DNA of 64,000 nucleotides. It comes from Pampus argenteus. Lineage: Eukaryota > Chordata > Actinopteri > Scombriformes > Stromateidae. The stretch lies in contig CM072866.1 of the NCBI GenBank assembly GCA_036937835.1, positions 16,386,001-16,450,000 on the forward strand, in the 5' to 3' direction. The stretch's first letter is position 1, and each line of letters starts with the position of its first letter. The notes beneath the pieces were generated by a model. That model had not been told where the DNA came from. It saw only the letters and a list, made by a program, of their open reading frames with translations, and did not search any database. The position numbers and the translations under genes are program-made. This document shows, piece after piece, positions 33,625-47,400 of the stretch.

Positions 33625-34780
33625 TTGGAGGTGTTTTTTTTTTTTTCTTTTCATAAACTCACAAGGTAAAGATAGTATGATGCCATTGCAGGAAGCAATT
33701 TGTGTTTTGTTTTTTTTACTTGCTGTGCAGAAATTCATTTACTGAAATCAGAACTTTTCTCTAAGCAAAACACGTACTGTCATGAGATATATGCTGAGTA
33801 CCTGCAGTGTTGTTGCAAAAATATAGAAAAATTTTAATCTGAATAAGTCTCTCTGGGATTTACAGATTTGACTATAAAAGTTTAGATGATGATTTATTAT
33901 GTCTAATCTGCCCAAATAATGAACTGCCTTGCTTTGTTCAAACATGCTGTCTTGATTGGGGATAACATAAACATAGCCTGTGATGCTTTGTTGTTTACCT
34001 ATAAGCCTACATGGTCAATTAAGACATTAATATCAGCTACTCCTGATTTTTGATTTTTTTTTTGTGTCATTACATTAAGAGTGTCATTACATAAACAGAT
34101 GACTTCATAGTTTTATTTATCAATTTATTTTACCACCATTACCATTATGCAGTGATGGAGATAATAAAAAAAAGCATTTGTCTTTAATTTGTCTGTCCGA
34201 AGTTAGTTATATCTTATTCACACTCACTCAACAGTAAAGACATTCCACACCCAAACTTTAGCATAAATTGCTTTGCAGCAGTGACTGATATAATGTATAC
34301 TGCATCCAATTCCACATACTGCTGATTTGCTGTACAGTCACTTGTGTTTAGCAGGATGCAGCATACTAGGAAATTGAAACAAGCAGTCTGCCTTAAAACA
34401 AAATTGCTTTCATGCGTGTGTGTTATTTTCATTTTCCTCTCAGAGAGATTGACAACCTATTATTTTGCAGCCTTTAGGCTGTCTGTGTTCTTTAGAGGAA
34501 TAGAATCATAATAAATAGTAATTAAGCAAGGTGAAATTAATTTGGTTAATTTGACACCGTTTAAATTATTTAACATTTTTTAGGGTTAATATGGGTTACA
34601 AATTGTCATCGGATGCTGTAGGTTAGCACAGTGATATATGACACCTGCAGGTTGTTTTAGTATACCAGTTATATAACATCTATCTATATCAGCTGTCATA
34701 TGATCACAACAAGACACCAACAAATGTTTGGTTTCTTGTTGCTGGGTCAACTGGTCTAAAACAAAAGAGTAAGCTATAAT
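33625..34780. other. AT-rich sequence, no gene
   Basis: T-tracts at 33635-33648 and 34051-34061. Frames are short and overlap on opposite strands. Nothing recognised. Confidence 0.5.
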
Positions 34781-34781
34781 A

Positions 34782-34835
34782 TTTCTTTCTTTCTTTTTCT
34801 TTCTTTTTCTTTTTCTCTCATGCTTTCTTTTTTCC
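34782..34835. repeat. (CTTT)n pyrimidine tract
   Basis: Interrupted ttctttct / tttttct units. Read on the minus strand it gives the K/R/E-rich run of the 100-codon frame 34586-34888, which is therefore not good evidence for a gene. Confidence 0.85.
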
Positions 34836-34839
34836 ACTG

Positions 34840-37260
34840 TCTCACTTTGCACTGGGGTCAAACAGAAGATTGTATCAGCATGCTGCACGGCACAAAGGAT
34901 TTGGACACTATTTGATTCAGGAGACCGCTAGGATCAATTTTAACCTGGCCGGCTCACTGCTTGGGTAGCTTCTGTGGCTGCCAGTTCAGGGCTCTGACCT
35001 GGATTACAATGCTCAATCAATGGGACTCGGGAATTTTACCCAAAGCAAGCAAGAGATAGAAACCTGGTCCTTCAGCCCACACATGTTTTTTCATACTCAT
35101 ATCCACCTCATTTTTCATTCCCACTTTTTAATTTCAAATGTCTGCTCTCCCAACCATGTTTATATAATTCCACTGTGGTATCTGATGGCGAAGGTACACA
35201 TACATCAGCATACACAGATTGTGTGAGAATGTAAATTTCAATATTGTCTTTATGGTGGTTTGGGATATGTCCACAGTGGATATTAAGGGTCTCTGTTTCA
35301 TACTAAAGTAACTTTTTACATACAATCCTCCATTTCGCTTCCTCCCCTTATGTTCCACTGTGCTTCATGATGACTATCTATCTGTCTATCTGACATTACA
35401 TTAGAACAACCAACTAATGTGATGTATTTTTACATCAAGGTGGAATTTGACCAACCAGTTTAACTTTGTTAAAATATTTTGTTTTTGTCTTTGTTACTCG
35501 TTTGCAGGCAGCAAGTCAAGTGATAAGAAAAATGACAAAAGTAGTAATTTAGTCAATATTGCTCCCTTCTAATTTAAGACATTTAAATTCATTAACTAAG
35601 GCACTGTTTATTGTGGTTACAAGAAACAGTTTTCTCCAGCAGAAGGTACTCTTCAAACATGCCAGTCAAAACAAAAGATGAATCCTACATTCATCTTTTG
35701 ATAGAAACTTCTCATCTGACAGAAATATTATTTGTTATGTGCTACACTGATGATACACAATACATCATAGTCCTTATGTTATTAAAATACTAAAGTGAGC
35801 AAAAAAATGTCAGGTTATGACTGCATTTGTGTGTGCCCTATTAAACTCCTCTGCTGACACACTATTATGAACTTTGTAAGCTCTGCCACTCACACACTGG
35901 TTCTCTGAAAAAGATCAGAGGGTTCAGGTAGTGTCGAGTGCCTGCGGATGGATGGGTGCTTTGAGGCAGACAGCCATGCTTTATGGCTCCTTGGTTTTGG
36001 AGTGGCAGTGCCAGAGTGAAGTGTGTCGGCATAACAATGATCACTCAGAGCTGCTGATGCAACCATTGACAGGAGACACACATGTATGAGCAGAAGACAA
36101 ATACGAACAAATCTACGCAGTCAATAGCTGACTTATAACAACAATGTTAAGTCAGGTGAAATTAATTCAACAACAGATTTGGGGGAACAAATCACTTTGC
36201 AGAATTAGTTTGAAACCAACCAAGGGAAAATGTTAACTGTAGCCAGTGTCAGTGGATGATGAACACGCCTGTACGGTATGTATAAGAAGAAAAAAAAAAA
36301 AGCCATAGAGATTTTGTCAATTTCTTGTCCCATCCGTGCACTGACAAAAAAATAAGCACTTTGAGACAACCAAAGCTTAGAGTGTTTCAGGTGCTTTCTT
36401 ATTCTGTTAAACTTTCCCATCACATATCCCTTCTCTTTAAATAGGACAGAGAAGAAAGAAAGCAACAGAAGGAGAGAGAGGTTCAAGGACAGAAAGGGGA
36501 AATGTGATTGATCTAAAGGGAGATGTGTCTGGCCACGCTCTCAACTATACCCCTCCCACCAACCCTGTTACAGCCCATAGATCCAGCCGTCCTACCTAAG
36601 TCAGGGTGATGGAGGACCTTGTCTGCCTCTGTGCTGCAATGAGAAAAGAGAGGGGGAGAGTGCAATTGTACAGACAGTACTGGACAAGTCTCGGAGTTAG
36701 CTGACATAGACCTAACAAAGTTGAGCTTTCAGGGCCAGGTCTAATAATATCAGATTGTTACTCCATATTAGAACGCAATAATCAAAATTCGTCTGTCATC
36801 AAAGGCAATATATACAATTTAGAAAGTAGCCAATAAGTCTGGCTTAAGGTAGTACTCAGTCATCATTAAGATGCCACACAAAAGGAAATCCATTTCACTT
36901 TGGACTAAAAGCTCAATGATATTGGTGCAATTTGCATGTATACATTACATATATGTATATGTATCTTCATCTTTTAAGCAGGAAGTAATCACGTTGTCAT
37001 GTCACCATTTAATTAAACTGAACATAGAGATAATACTTAATGCCTACGTTTAAATATGGAAGCTCACTCCATCTATAGTGGCATAATAGACTTAAGCCCA
37101 CCAATCAATTTTATTTTCTGGCAGCAGAAATACATGAAATACTGCCCAAATGGTTAGCCCTCCCACTGTAAGCCATACATCTTGGGGATTCAAGCAGAAT
37201 CATTTACTGCCAGCGGTTGTAGCTATGAGTAGGAGTGAATGGGCAGGAGTAGGAGTGTGC
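34840..37260. other. Unique sequence, no gene
   Basis: Contains several higher-complexity stretches (34860-35060, 35880-36080, 36520-36720) without recognisable domains. An A13 tract lies near 36289. On the minus strand 36596-36633 has splice-like borders (acceptor 'ctcattgcag', donor 'ttag|gtagg') around 38 nt. That is too short and unsupported to call an exon. Confidence 0.45.
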
Positions 37261-37269
37261 TCTTGGCCT

Positions 37270-37540
37270 GGGATGGGGAATGTGACTTAACTCATTTATT
37301 TCCTCTCCCAAAATGAATGTGGTCATTTCACTCTTCATGGGGTGAGACTCCATTATGATATCCAAGACCCCCCTGAGTGACTTTGTGAGTGGAGTGCTTT
37401 ACTATTTGAATGGTTAGCAGGAGAAGATGTTCAGAGATTTAATGGCTGCCAACTGAAACAAAGGGACAAAGGAGGTGACGAAAAGAGATTGCGCGGCGGC
37501 AGGGTAACAATAATTACAAATGTAAAAAGAGGTGAATGAA
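37270..37540. promoter_or_regulatory. Conserved-element-like block with SOX/homeodomain pair
   Basis: Repeat-free sequence with an overlapping SOX-like AACAAT (37506-37511) and TAATTA (37511-37516), and a short GC-rich 'gcgcggcggc' (37491-37500) that is unusual for this AT-rich window. Inferred from motifs. Confidence 0.25.
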
Positions 37541-37544
37541 TGTA

Positions 37545-40500
37545 TGACATTCTCTAAAGTGCAAAAGGTCAGAGGTGGAGGTTTGTTTTTTGAGAGGATG
37601 GACTTACTGGTGGATGAAGGCTGATTTAAGAGAAGAAGGGCATCTCCTTGTTGGAGAAAGGAGAGGGTTCAATCTGGCCCTGGATCCAATCCAGTGTGTC
37701 TTCTGGCCCTTTGATACTCTGAAAGCTCCTGGCCAACCTATGGACAACCGTGGCATTGGTAATGAGTCTGGGCCTGAACGTCTGCAGCAGACTGTAACCC
37801 AGGCAACAGGATAGCCTACGTATGCTCCCTGAGATTTTTAACAAAATGACAAGTAGCTGATGTGAAAGGCTGCTGCCACATCAGATGTGTTAGCCTCAGC
37901 TGAAGTGACAAGGGGGATTTATAACATAAAGGTTCTGCCTTTATTCTTTACCCATTTGTATTTTCTCTTTAAGTGTTTCTTGTTCTTCCTTATTGTTCTT
38001 TCCTTTTTTTTTCTCTTGCCCTAAAATGATTCATTATTGTCAGAATGCAAGTCCTTAAGTACTCAAATTTGATAGATTTTGTTTAAAGTCATTCACACAC
38101 TATGCTACTTCATATTGTGGCCATTACTTTCTGAATGTTACATTTAGAAATTTAGAATCAAATTTCCCTCAGGTTCTTTGGCTAACACCAAATACATGGC
38201 ACATATTGATTTTTATTTAGACCTTAAAAAGGTCTTCCATCATACTGAATTGAATACAAAACCTAGTATCCACTATTTATCCCACTATTGTGTGTGTGGT
38301 TATTACAGGAAGAGAGACATACTTCGACTTCGTAAACTGTTTATGTTAGAGCAACTTAATGCAAACCCACACTGTAATATTGGTTGTCCAAGGTGTGACA
38401 GATTACATTTGGTTGTGGCTTTCAGAGGCTGAAAGTGCTATTCATTAATTTACTTAACGTTTCCGCTGTCAGCTTTGTTTTCTCTAACTGTAAGATGAAA
38501 CTATCTTACAAACATCTACCTGACGTACAGTAACATGTTAAGGGTCCGTGTCTACATCATTGAACTTAATAGCCATAGCTGCTTTACCGAGTTATACAAC
38601 TATTGCAACCCAATTAATGTTATCTAGTTAGGATAGCATGATTGTTATGCTGATGTCACCTTTGGTGCTGCCACTCACAGAGCTGGCTGTGATGGTTTGG
38701 TGGGTTTCTTGCAATCACAATGAAGCTCTTAAATTTATGCCATGCACATTCAGATGTGTCATTCATCTTGACATGTTGCTGGTCTTTGAAGCAACTGCCT
38801 TTGTACATATATTGAGTTACTGTGCTTCTACCTGGAGGAGAGGGCTTGTCGTTTCCCATGTCATACACACCACATGTTAGCTAGACGGCTAATTACCAGT
38901 CTAGATCACACTCAACACATACAAACACACACGTACACTAAGTCACTTTGTCCTTACTGATGAAAAACAGAAAGTTGTGCTATGATGCTTTGAAAGATTG
39001 CTGAAAAAACCTCAATGAAGAGTGCATTAACAAAATGTACTGCTGTTACTGTTAATGCAATTCTGTCCCACCATCTCTTAAAATGTAAGTGCTAGCATTT
39101 TGGAGCCCCGTGCGCTTTGGTGAAAAAGATGTGAGACTAAAACTGCAGGAGAACAGGTGGAAAATTAACACTGTTACACCGTGTAACATGACAAATTACT
39201 TACTCATTTTCTATCAAAGTATTATTTTTGGCTTAAACTAAGTATAATTCACCCATCAATAAAAGATGAGGAAATCTGGGTTCTCTCCTAACATCCCATG
39301 TGGTGAAACAGCCAGTGACACAACATATCAAAAATCGATGTGTGTTTTGTATATTTGAAACACAATTGTGCTGCAAGCTGTTGGACATTTTATACTGTAG
39401 GAGGTAGTAGTGGCAAATGCATCGTTGTAAGGATTGACTACCCCCGCCTCCAGCTGTCCAGGAAAAAAAAAAATAAAAAATCAATCAAATGTATTTAGGA
39501 AAATCTGCATACTGTACATAAGGGGAGTCCTAGGTAATAAAAAAACAAAAACAAAAAAAAAACCACAATATGCAATAAATTGTGTACTATTCTAAAAGTT
39601 TAAACATCTGTTACTGGCAAATTAGAAATATTACTTGCTGTCAGTCAGTAGTCTAAATATAGGTGGTAAATGTATACTCATTTCATCAGTTCACAGTTGT
39701 TTTCTGCAGTTTGTTAACAAGACTAAAGTAAAAGAGGAGGTTATTGGAGAAAGAAATGTCAAATATCTGTCTTCACACAACGGCAACTTCAATTTCATAT
39801 CCCCTTTTTTTCATTTCTTAGTTAAACTGTGGTGTTAGACCTGTTTCTGTACTCCGCTATTGTTATGTCCAGGCTTGCCACAGAAGTCATATCACTTGAT
39901 AATGCAGCCTGTTGAGAAAACACATGATCATGTTGTGAGCAGAAATGTGCCGGTAGGATCTGAAATTGGTGTGCGGTTATTGTCAGCACTCACCAGTCTG
40001 TCTACGGAAAATGAGTCCTGTTTTCATGGAAGAAAGGAAGAGCTTAACTCTCAGGGTGCTTTCTAGCCTTACACAGCCTCAGCCGTTGGGGTGAGAAAAG
40101 TTTTAGAGCTAAAAATATACACCATAATGAGCAATGAATGATGTTTCTGGCATCCACATAGAAAGAGATATTTAACAGCAGACGTGCAGATGTGTTGCTT
40201 ATCTGTACAGACCTCGTGGTTCCTATAGCTGCAGAGCATCTTATCTCACAGTACACAGATCTCACCTGTCAATGTATAATGATGTCTACAAAGTCTTTTA
40301 AGAATGAAATCAATGAAATCTTTGAAGTCGTGTATAATAGTATATACTGTTTCATGCTATTGGTGTTGTGTGCTGATGGAAATTCCAATACAGTTTGCTG
40401 CAAGGTCGCATTTTTAACTTGTTTTAACTCAGTGGGAGATGGAGCATTCGCAGGTACATTTACAGAGCAGCTAATTAGCTATCTAGCCTGTAATCTGACA

Positions 40501-41055
40501 TGTACTTTTCCCCGGTGAAGTGTTTGTTTGGTGGCTCGTTCAACAAACATTAGATAAGAAGGAGGTTAAAGCAGGACTGTTGGAATGTTGTTCAAAGTCT
40601 GGCTCTTGTGTTGTTTAGAAGACATTCTGGCTGAGTGTGCCAATGATAGAAAAGCTGACATTACTGCGCCATACAAATATTTAATTGACTGAATGGAAAA
40701 CCATCCATCTGCATAGATGTATATATATTTCTCCCTTTTTGGCTTCTGATTTTGTGATTTACAGCGCAGATGTGTACACTGTAGCAGACAAAAAATAGAT
40801 TTAAAGTGACATTCGTATAATAAGAGCACTGTTGCATGTCTCATGAATATTAGATGATCACTACTTTCCTACCAGTGTAGGAAGTGCTTTTGTCCAACAG
40901 TCTTTTGATATTTAGTTGATAGTCTCAGAATGTTGGATATTGTAACTAATTTATTTTATCTGACCATTTTATAATTGTCATTTTATCACAATAATATATG
41001 TTGTATAATCTCAGGGCACTGTAAATCACACACAATCTTTCACGACCACCTGACT
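37545..41055. other. Unique AT-rich sequence, no gene
   Basis: The opposed frames at 37575-37814 (+) and 37626-37844 (-) have fairly balanced composition but no recognised domain. The 108-codon frame 40192-40518 is also without a domain. A-rich tracts lie at 39463-39480 and 39540-39561. Nothing else identified. Confidence 0.45.
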
Positions 41056-41059
41056 TATT

Positions 41060-41290
41060 AGTTTCCAATTGAAAGGCAAGTGGGTCCAAAGAGCAATCTG
41101 GATGGGCAGATTGTGGAGCTCGGGTGGTTTAAATTGGCATAGTGCTCCCCTCCAGCCCACCATTCCCTGCAACACTGCCAGATTCTCCCTTCAAGCTTTC
41201 TCAAGCTCACTGAATTATTGGCTTGAGGCTTTGGTGCAAACCCTGATTTAGCAGGCTTTTGTCTATGCATCACACCCATGAATATGAATA
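41060..41290. promoter_or_regulatory. Conserved-element-like block
   Basis: Balanced, repeat-free sequence (41069-41290) with opposed 60- and 78-codon frames and no domain. A short inverted pair 'cttgag'/'ctcaag' (41202-41207, 41222-41227) is present. Listed as element-like only because it stands out from its AT-rich flanks. Confidence 0.17.
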
Positions 41291-41294
41291 TCAT

Positions 41295-41640
41295 TATCTA
41301 CTGACATCAGGACACAAGGCAGATTAAAACACGATTATCCGGCTTGTTGTTATTGTTTCAGGCAAGAGATTTAAACTAAAATTTGAGGGAGTTGAAATAA
41401 TTTACATCTAGCTGTGCTGTTTGTTTACATGTCTCGGGGTATCATGAGCCTACTTGGAGTTTGTGTGCATGCATTCTTTTTGAATCTCAGTAATTTTCAT
41501 CCTCCTCATCTCTGTTTATGACTACAGTATTAAAATAATGACAGGATGTCTCTCATTCACCCCAACAGGCTGTAGAGACATATCTAAATTTATATCAGTG
41601 GATTAAGACAAATTGTTTGAGAGTCATCAAAAACCATTTT
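41295..41640. other. AT-rich sequence, no feature
   Basis: No gene or recognised repeat. Confidence 0.5.
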
Positions 41641-41644
41641 GTTG

Positions 41645-41768
41645 TTATGGTTTGGGTCCAATTGTCCCCTTGCTAAGGTGCATTGAAGCTGTTCTGGCCG
41701 CACATGGTAACCTAACACCTTACTAAGACACTTTATGTTGCTTTCTCTTTTAATTTGTCACCCGTCTT
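41645..41768 (+). mobile_element. Fragment of a fish DNA transposon, family uncertain
   Basis: The ordered phrases 'ttatggtttgggtccaattg', 'gctaaggtgcattgaagctg', 'caccttactaagacactt' and 'taatttgtcacccgtctt' correspond to a repeat I recall as common in percomorph genomes. I tentatively associate it with the 3' part of Tc1/mariner-type elements. No transposase motif is visible in the flanks, so it is a remnant. The family assignment is from memory and may be wrong; its repeat nature is more secure. Confidence 0.4.
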
Positions 41769-41769
41769 T

Positions 41770-44385
41770 AGGTCTTATTGTCTTCAGTGTAAGAATTGGT
41801 TGAAGCTATCAGTTTTTTATTTTTTTTTCTCACTATGGCTCTCTGTTACCATTTCGTTTCTCAGCTTTGTCATGCATGCCATCATATTTGTCACAGAAAG
41901 ACAGGTGACAAAGGCAATCTCAAAGCCATTGATAGGGTGTCAGTGGCATAGGCAAAGCCCTTTAAACATGGCCCATCTAAGTTAATGGCACACTCTGAAG
42001 GGAGAAAATGGACAGCCTGGGAGACAGTGGAGTGTGTTGACAGGCAAAAGCACAAGGGCACTCCTAGATCATCATATGATTCTGACTTGGGTTGTTCTGA
42101 CATGCGGCACAGCAGATATTTTAGATATTGCTCTCCTCACAGCTACAAATAAACAAAGGCTCCCATGCTTGTTTCCTAAAACACAGCTTGCAAAATTGCA
42201 AAGATTACTGTCACATTTACAAAACAAGTGTTGGAAAAGACACAGTGAAATGCCAAAGTGATGTTTCAGCCAATTAATCGTAGGTATTCAACTGGAGTGA
42301 CTGTTAAATATACACTGTGTATTTGTCAAAACATAATGCTATATGTTAACACCACAACTCTTAGAAACTCTGAGAAAACCTAGACTGTGGAACCCCCATG
42401 TGCATGTGTGTGTTACAAACAGCTGTGATACATCTTGCATCCACAACAATGTGCATACCTCTTTGCTCATTTTGAACAAGTGGGTGCAAAGTACTGTGAC
42501 TCTGCCCCTGAGGCATTCTATTTATTTGTTTATTTGTCTACATTCATTTCTCCTGTTCCTGGCACAAGCTGGGGAGGGTAATTGCTGGTGTGGAACAGCA
42601 GGAGAAGAAGCCAATTTAAGTTTGGGTACCAGTGAGGTGTGAGGTCGGCCCCGAGAGGCTCTGACTCCTCACCTGTGCCATTTAGGCCTAGAAGACAAGA
42701 GGGTCCACTGGAGCTAACCACAGTATGGGATTAGATACAGCATTTGGACACACACACTTAATCTATCTCTCCGCCTCCCCCTTTCTAAATCAATAAATAA
42801 TAACATAGGAACAAGAATGATCCATCTAACAATATATTTGAGTGAGAATATATTTTATATTGTCCCATAAAGAAAACTGAAAGTTAATAGCCAGAATGGA
42901 ACCAGAAAATCTAAATCATTACACTTTAAACAGTTGTTAAGAAGAAAAAAAAAAAACAACCCTTGAGACTGAATTGTATTTGAAATCTAGTTCAGCCTGT
43001 TATCTGTTTTTTTTTTTCTGTGCTGTGATGCTGAGCATCATAACAGCTTAAAAGATTAACACACCACACAGCACACATCGAAACTTACAATAGCAGCTTC
43101 ACTCCTAGAAATAGAAAGAAGTATGAGGAATTGGTATTATTTGAGACATAAAGGACAGAGAGACAGACACAAACTTAGAGTATTGGTAACTTTAACACAC
43201 CTGTGACAACTTTCCTCAGAAGCTAAGGGCAAGGTCATGCAATTTGTGAGTTTCTTTAAGTCCTGCCAGAAGGACAGGTGCAAAACAGAAACTCATGATT
43301 CTGGAAAACTGATTCTACTACCATGATTGCTTCATTCCAACACCTGCTGTGAAACTCGGTCAGTCACCTTCTTTCTACTTCATTTATACCACCTGAAAAC
43401 TCTCAATGTGCTTTAAGACCTTCTCAGTCTCAAATCTGAGTCAATAAGAAACAACTGTGAACTGAGGTAATGGATATAATACGTATTAATAACCAAAACC
43501 CTGCAACTCTAAAGGGGAAATTTAACAGGCGCTGGTAGCTACAAGCCTATAGCCATAAACATTTTATAGGGTGTCAGGCAACATCCAATAGCTCTATAGG
43601 TACTGTTAAGTAACAAGTAATTACATACAGTTTACCTTTTTGATGAAGGCATAGTTGCCTATGCTGTCAGAATGGAGGTCTTGCTCACAGATGAGACACT
43701 GAAAGACATTAGCAGACAGCTAACACTATTAAAGGGGGTTAGCATAAGCCTGGCACTTTTCACAACTATTTCATGGAAACTGACATGAGCAACATTTAAA
43801 AGCTGCTCCCTAAAGTTAACACTTCTCGTACTTGACATTTGCCAAAGGCACAGATCGCTTACAATAGACCATACTCTTACCACTGTATTTTACTTTTCCT
43901 TATCAGCTGAAGGAAAAGTAAATTTCCCTAATCTTCCCAATCCAGCAAACACCCTGTTCCATGGAGGATTAGTTTGATGAGTATTTACAAGTACATAGCC
44001 TATAGCTATAGTTCATGTTCAAGGAAACAGTGTTTGATGAGGACAGAAAACAGAATTAAAACCCTTTCATATAAAATGGAATAAAACCCTGTACAAGTGG
44101 TTCATTATCTTTGCCACAGGTACAAGTTAACTCATGGGGCCTTATAATGGTCTGGGTTGTTTCTGGGATAAATAGAGAGTCAATTGTCAGGCATTGAATC
44201 TAAGAAAGAGTGCATGGCAGTTTCAGGGTGAAAACTTACTACTACTACTACTCCCTGGTTACAGTACATACCATGTTCGTATAGTTTTTGGCCAGCATTA
44301 TCCCCAGTGCTGTGTACTGTATATACAAACATAGCCCAGATCTCGCTCTCTGTTGCTCATCACAAACACACGCAAGCATGCAAAC
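41770..44385. other. Unique sequence, no gene
   Basis: Frames of 60-99 codons have no domain. Short runs of A (42943-42954) and T (43008-43018) and an (ACT)5 tract (44237-44252) are the only repeats seen. The stretch 42560-42700 has higher GC. Confidence 0.45.
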
Positions 44386-44388
44386 AAC

Positions 44389-44410
44389 CATATGGCCATT
44401 GGGCCATATG
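44389..44410. other. Perfect hairpin, 9-bp stem
   Basis: catatggcc (44389-44397) and ggccatatg (44402-44410) form a perfect inverted repeat with a 4-nt loop (attg), containing two NdeI-type CATATG sites. It is too short for a transposon or microRNA. It could extrude a cruciform or bind a dimeric factor; no function is claimed. Confidence 0.7.
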
Positions 44411-44414
44411 TAAG

Positions 44415-47400
44415 CTCTCCCATGCTCCAGTGGTCCTGAATTGGACAATCTTTCTCTGTTTGTCTTTTTCTTCCACCTCAGTGTGGATGAAACTTAGACC
44501 AGTACTGTCCAAGGTCCGCTGAGTGCTGACTAAGCTAACTGCTGTTGTTGTTTATACCTCATCTCCACAGTACTCATCTCAGGTCAGTTTTATATCTCTC
44601 CTATTTAAGAGTTTGTTACAGCACAGGCTTCCTCAGTAATTCCTCTCTTATGTTGTCTTGTTGTTGGAAGGATCACTTTCTTTGACAGCGGCACCTACAG
44701 AAAATAGTCTGGCTATATCAAATGTCAGTCCTTATTAACGATTCGTAAATGATCTGTTTTCACAATTTACACTTGTGTCTGTGAAAACGGTCACCCAATT
44801 TGTCAAAGTTACACATACTCGACAGGCCTGCATAGTTTAGACTCCCATCTTGATTGAAATTGACTCTCGTCCTTTTCCTGACTATACCAATACTTCTCCT
44901 TTAATTGCAGTAATATATTGGTGTGTCATTGTAATCACATTAGATTTGACTACCAAATGACTACAGAGCTCGTACTCATCCATATTCTCTGATGCACCAA
45001 AAGTGACGTTAATCAATCAGCTGATCCATACTCAACCGTGCTCTGTACAGCTTTGCCTCATTTATCTGTCTTCTTTCTGTGTCTGTCTCAGATCTTTTCC
45101 TCGTTTCCACTCTCAAAACTCTCAAAACTCTCAAAACGTTGCTGAATCGTTTATCTTCTTTCTTCCTTCACCTGCTGTTATAACTATCTTACCATCAGTG
45201 GGCAGGTGGGGTCTTCTGCTGGATGCCTGTTTTCTTTTTTTGTTTTTTTTGTTGTATTTTTTTATTTTGTGATGCCATGCAATGTTAGATGTCCCCAGGA
45301 CTAGTCCTCAAAACTCTTGTTGCTTTCTGTTTTCCTCTTTTGATGTGCATGTTTGTTCTTTTCTCTGAATGTGAAATTCGAACTTGCAGCATTGTCATAC
45401 AGGTTTCCCATTTTTCTTTCTGCCTTTCATCTTCACTTGCCGCAGTGATAATAGGACCAACCAGGAGACATCTCTCACCATATGTATGCTCATGCTGAAA
45501 TGTTGAAATTGTTGTTTTGGAACATCATGATTTGCGATCTCACTGTCCCCGACACAGCGTCTATAGAACTATTTCATTTTAAACCTCTTGCAATCTCCAG
45601 TCATCACCCCGGCACTGTTTGTGTTTTATGTAGCCATTTTGTGTTGATAAGTAAATTCTATTGGATGTAATTAGATTTCTGTCACTGCTTTCTTCCCTGT
45701 GGCTATTATTAGAAAACATGCCAGGAAACAAGCAACAGGCCTGTTTCAAATTCCACATAAAGACTCTTCCAATGTGGTGGGATGGATAAAGACAAGTGTT
45801 ACATACAGTTCTTCAGTTCCATCATCAAGAAATGTACTCTTACTCATTGTTTATTAAGATACATTAGCAAGATACAATAGAAATAGAAATATATCATAAT
45901 AATATATTATTCTGTTTCTGTTGTGTTTCTGGATTAGAAAGTCCATACCCATATAAAGAGATGTTAAGACAGCAACAATATCATTGTATGTGATCATATC
46001 CACCTTTAACTTTCAACACAGACTTCATCAGCCAGCTGATCTCCTTTGTTTGATATATTTCAACTTATTGCAACATCTACTTTAGGACATCATTGCTCAT
46101 TTCTATAATTGTGTCTCCTCTACCTCAGTTGGGCAGAGTGCAAAAAATTTTAAAAGCACATATGGCCTCAGTTTAGTGACTAACTTAGCAAAGTACAACT
46201 TGGTGTATAAAATAATGCAAATAAATATTTGGTAGTAAAGGGTGGTATGTTTTGACATGTCTTAGCAAGCTGTGGGCCTTGCTTGTAATAATTTGTTGCT
46301 CACAAACCCCAGACTAACCTGGGCAGATCCCTATTAACACTGTATTTTAATTTAGTCTGGCCGGAAGTAATTTCTTTGCAATTTCCTTGATGACTTATAT
46401 TGTCTGTTGTACCCTGGGAATTCATCATTATGATCTTACAGTTCACCTATAAAATACTGGCATACCTGCAACAGTGTTTCTCTTGAGACTAAATCTGAGA
46501 ATGTATACTCTCATCCTCCATATTCACTCTCATATAAACTTGCTGGCGATAAACTCATAAGACAATGTATTTCTCTTTGAGCAAAAGGGATAAGATACAG
46601 AAAGAAGGCAGGGCTGAGAGAAAAGTGGTGTAAAATAAGGAAAGAAAGGTGTCGTGTATCTAGCCAGTAGATAGAAAGAAAAGCATTAGCAAGAAGGTGT
46701 GAATGAGGAAGCAAGAGAAGGAGAAAAAAGTGAGGACTGATGGCGCAGACTGCTTGCTGGTGGATCTCTCTCCCTCCCTACCTCTTTAATCATTTTGTGT
46801 TGTGGAACTGGCCTTGGGTCCTATGTGATGCTGCTCACCTTTACTCAACCAGGTCAGTCAGACAGACGGTCTGATGAAAGCTAAGCTCAGGGAATCACTG
46901 ACAGGGAGTGAGATCAGCATTTACAGCGAGTGGAAGGACGTTTGGGAGGTGCGGAGGAGAAAAAAAAAAAAAAAAGAAATTGTGACCTGTCATCATGTTA
47001 TCATTGAAAGACGTGCTAATGAAGTTGTGTTCAGTCAGTGGATTTTGTCACTTCCAATATTTTTCAAGTCATGCGAAAGTGCCTTTCATGGTGTTTGTTG
47101 CATTTATTTGGTGAGAATAGCATCCGGCATATGTTTTGATTCCTTTTCTATGCTCCATTTCACAGTTACAAAACGTGTTTGAAGCTGCCACAATGATTTG
47201 AGGCAGTGTCACCCTGCTGCTCGTCATGACACTTCACAAGCATGGAAGAGCAAGAATTGCACCGTCAGCTAGAATTCAAGAAAACCCTGAATTATGAGTG
47301 TAAATGGGTGTAGGGTTAGGATGTAAAAGCTGTGAACACACATCAGTGAAGTGAAGAGATTCCAGTGGTCTTTATTTTATTTGTTTTTTTTTTGCTATCA

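Noticed and set aside
37575..37844. Opposed 79/72-codon frames
   Set aside because: Balanced composition but neither strand gives a recognised domain. Opposed open frames usually reflect composition.
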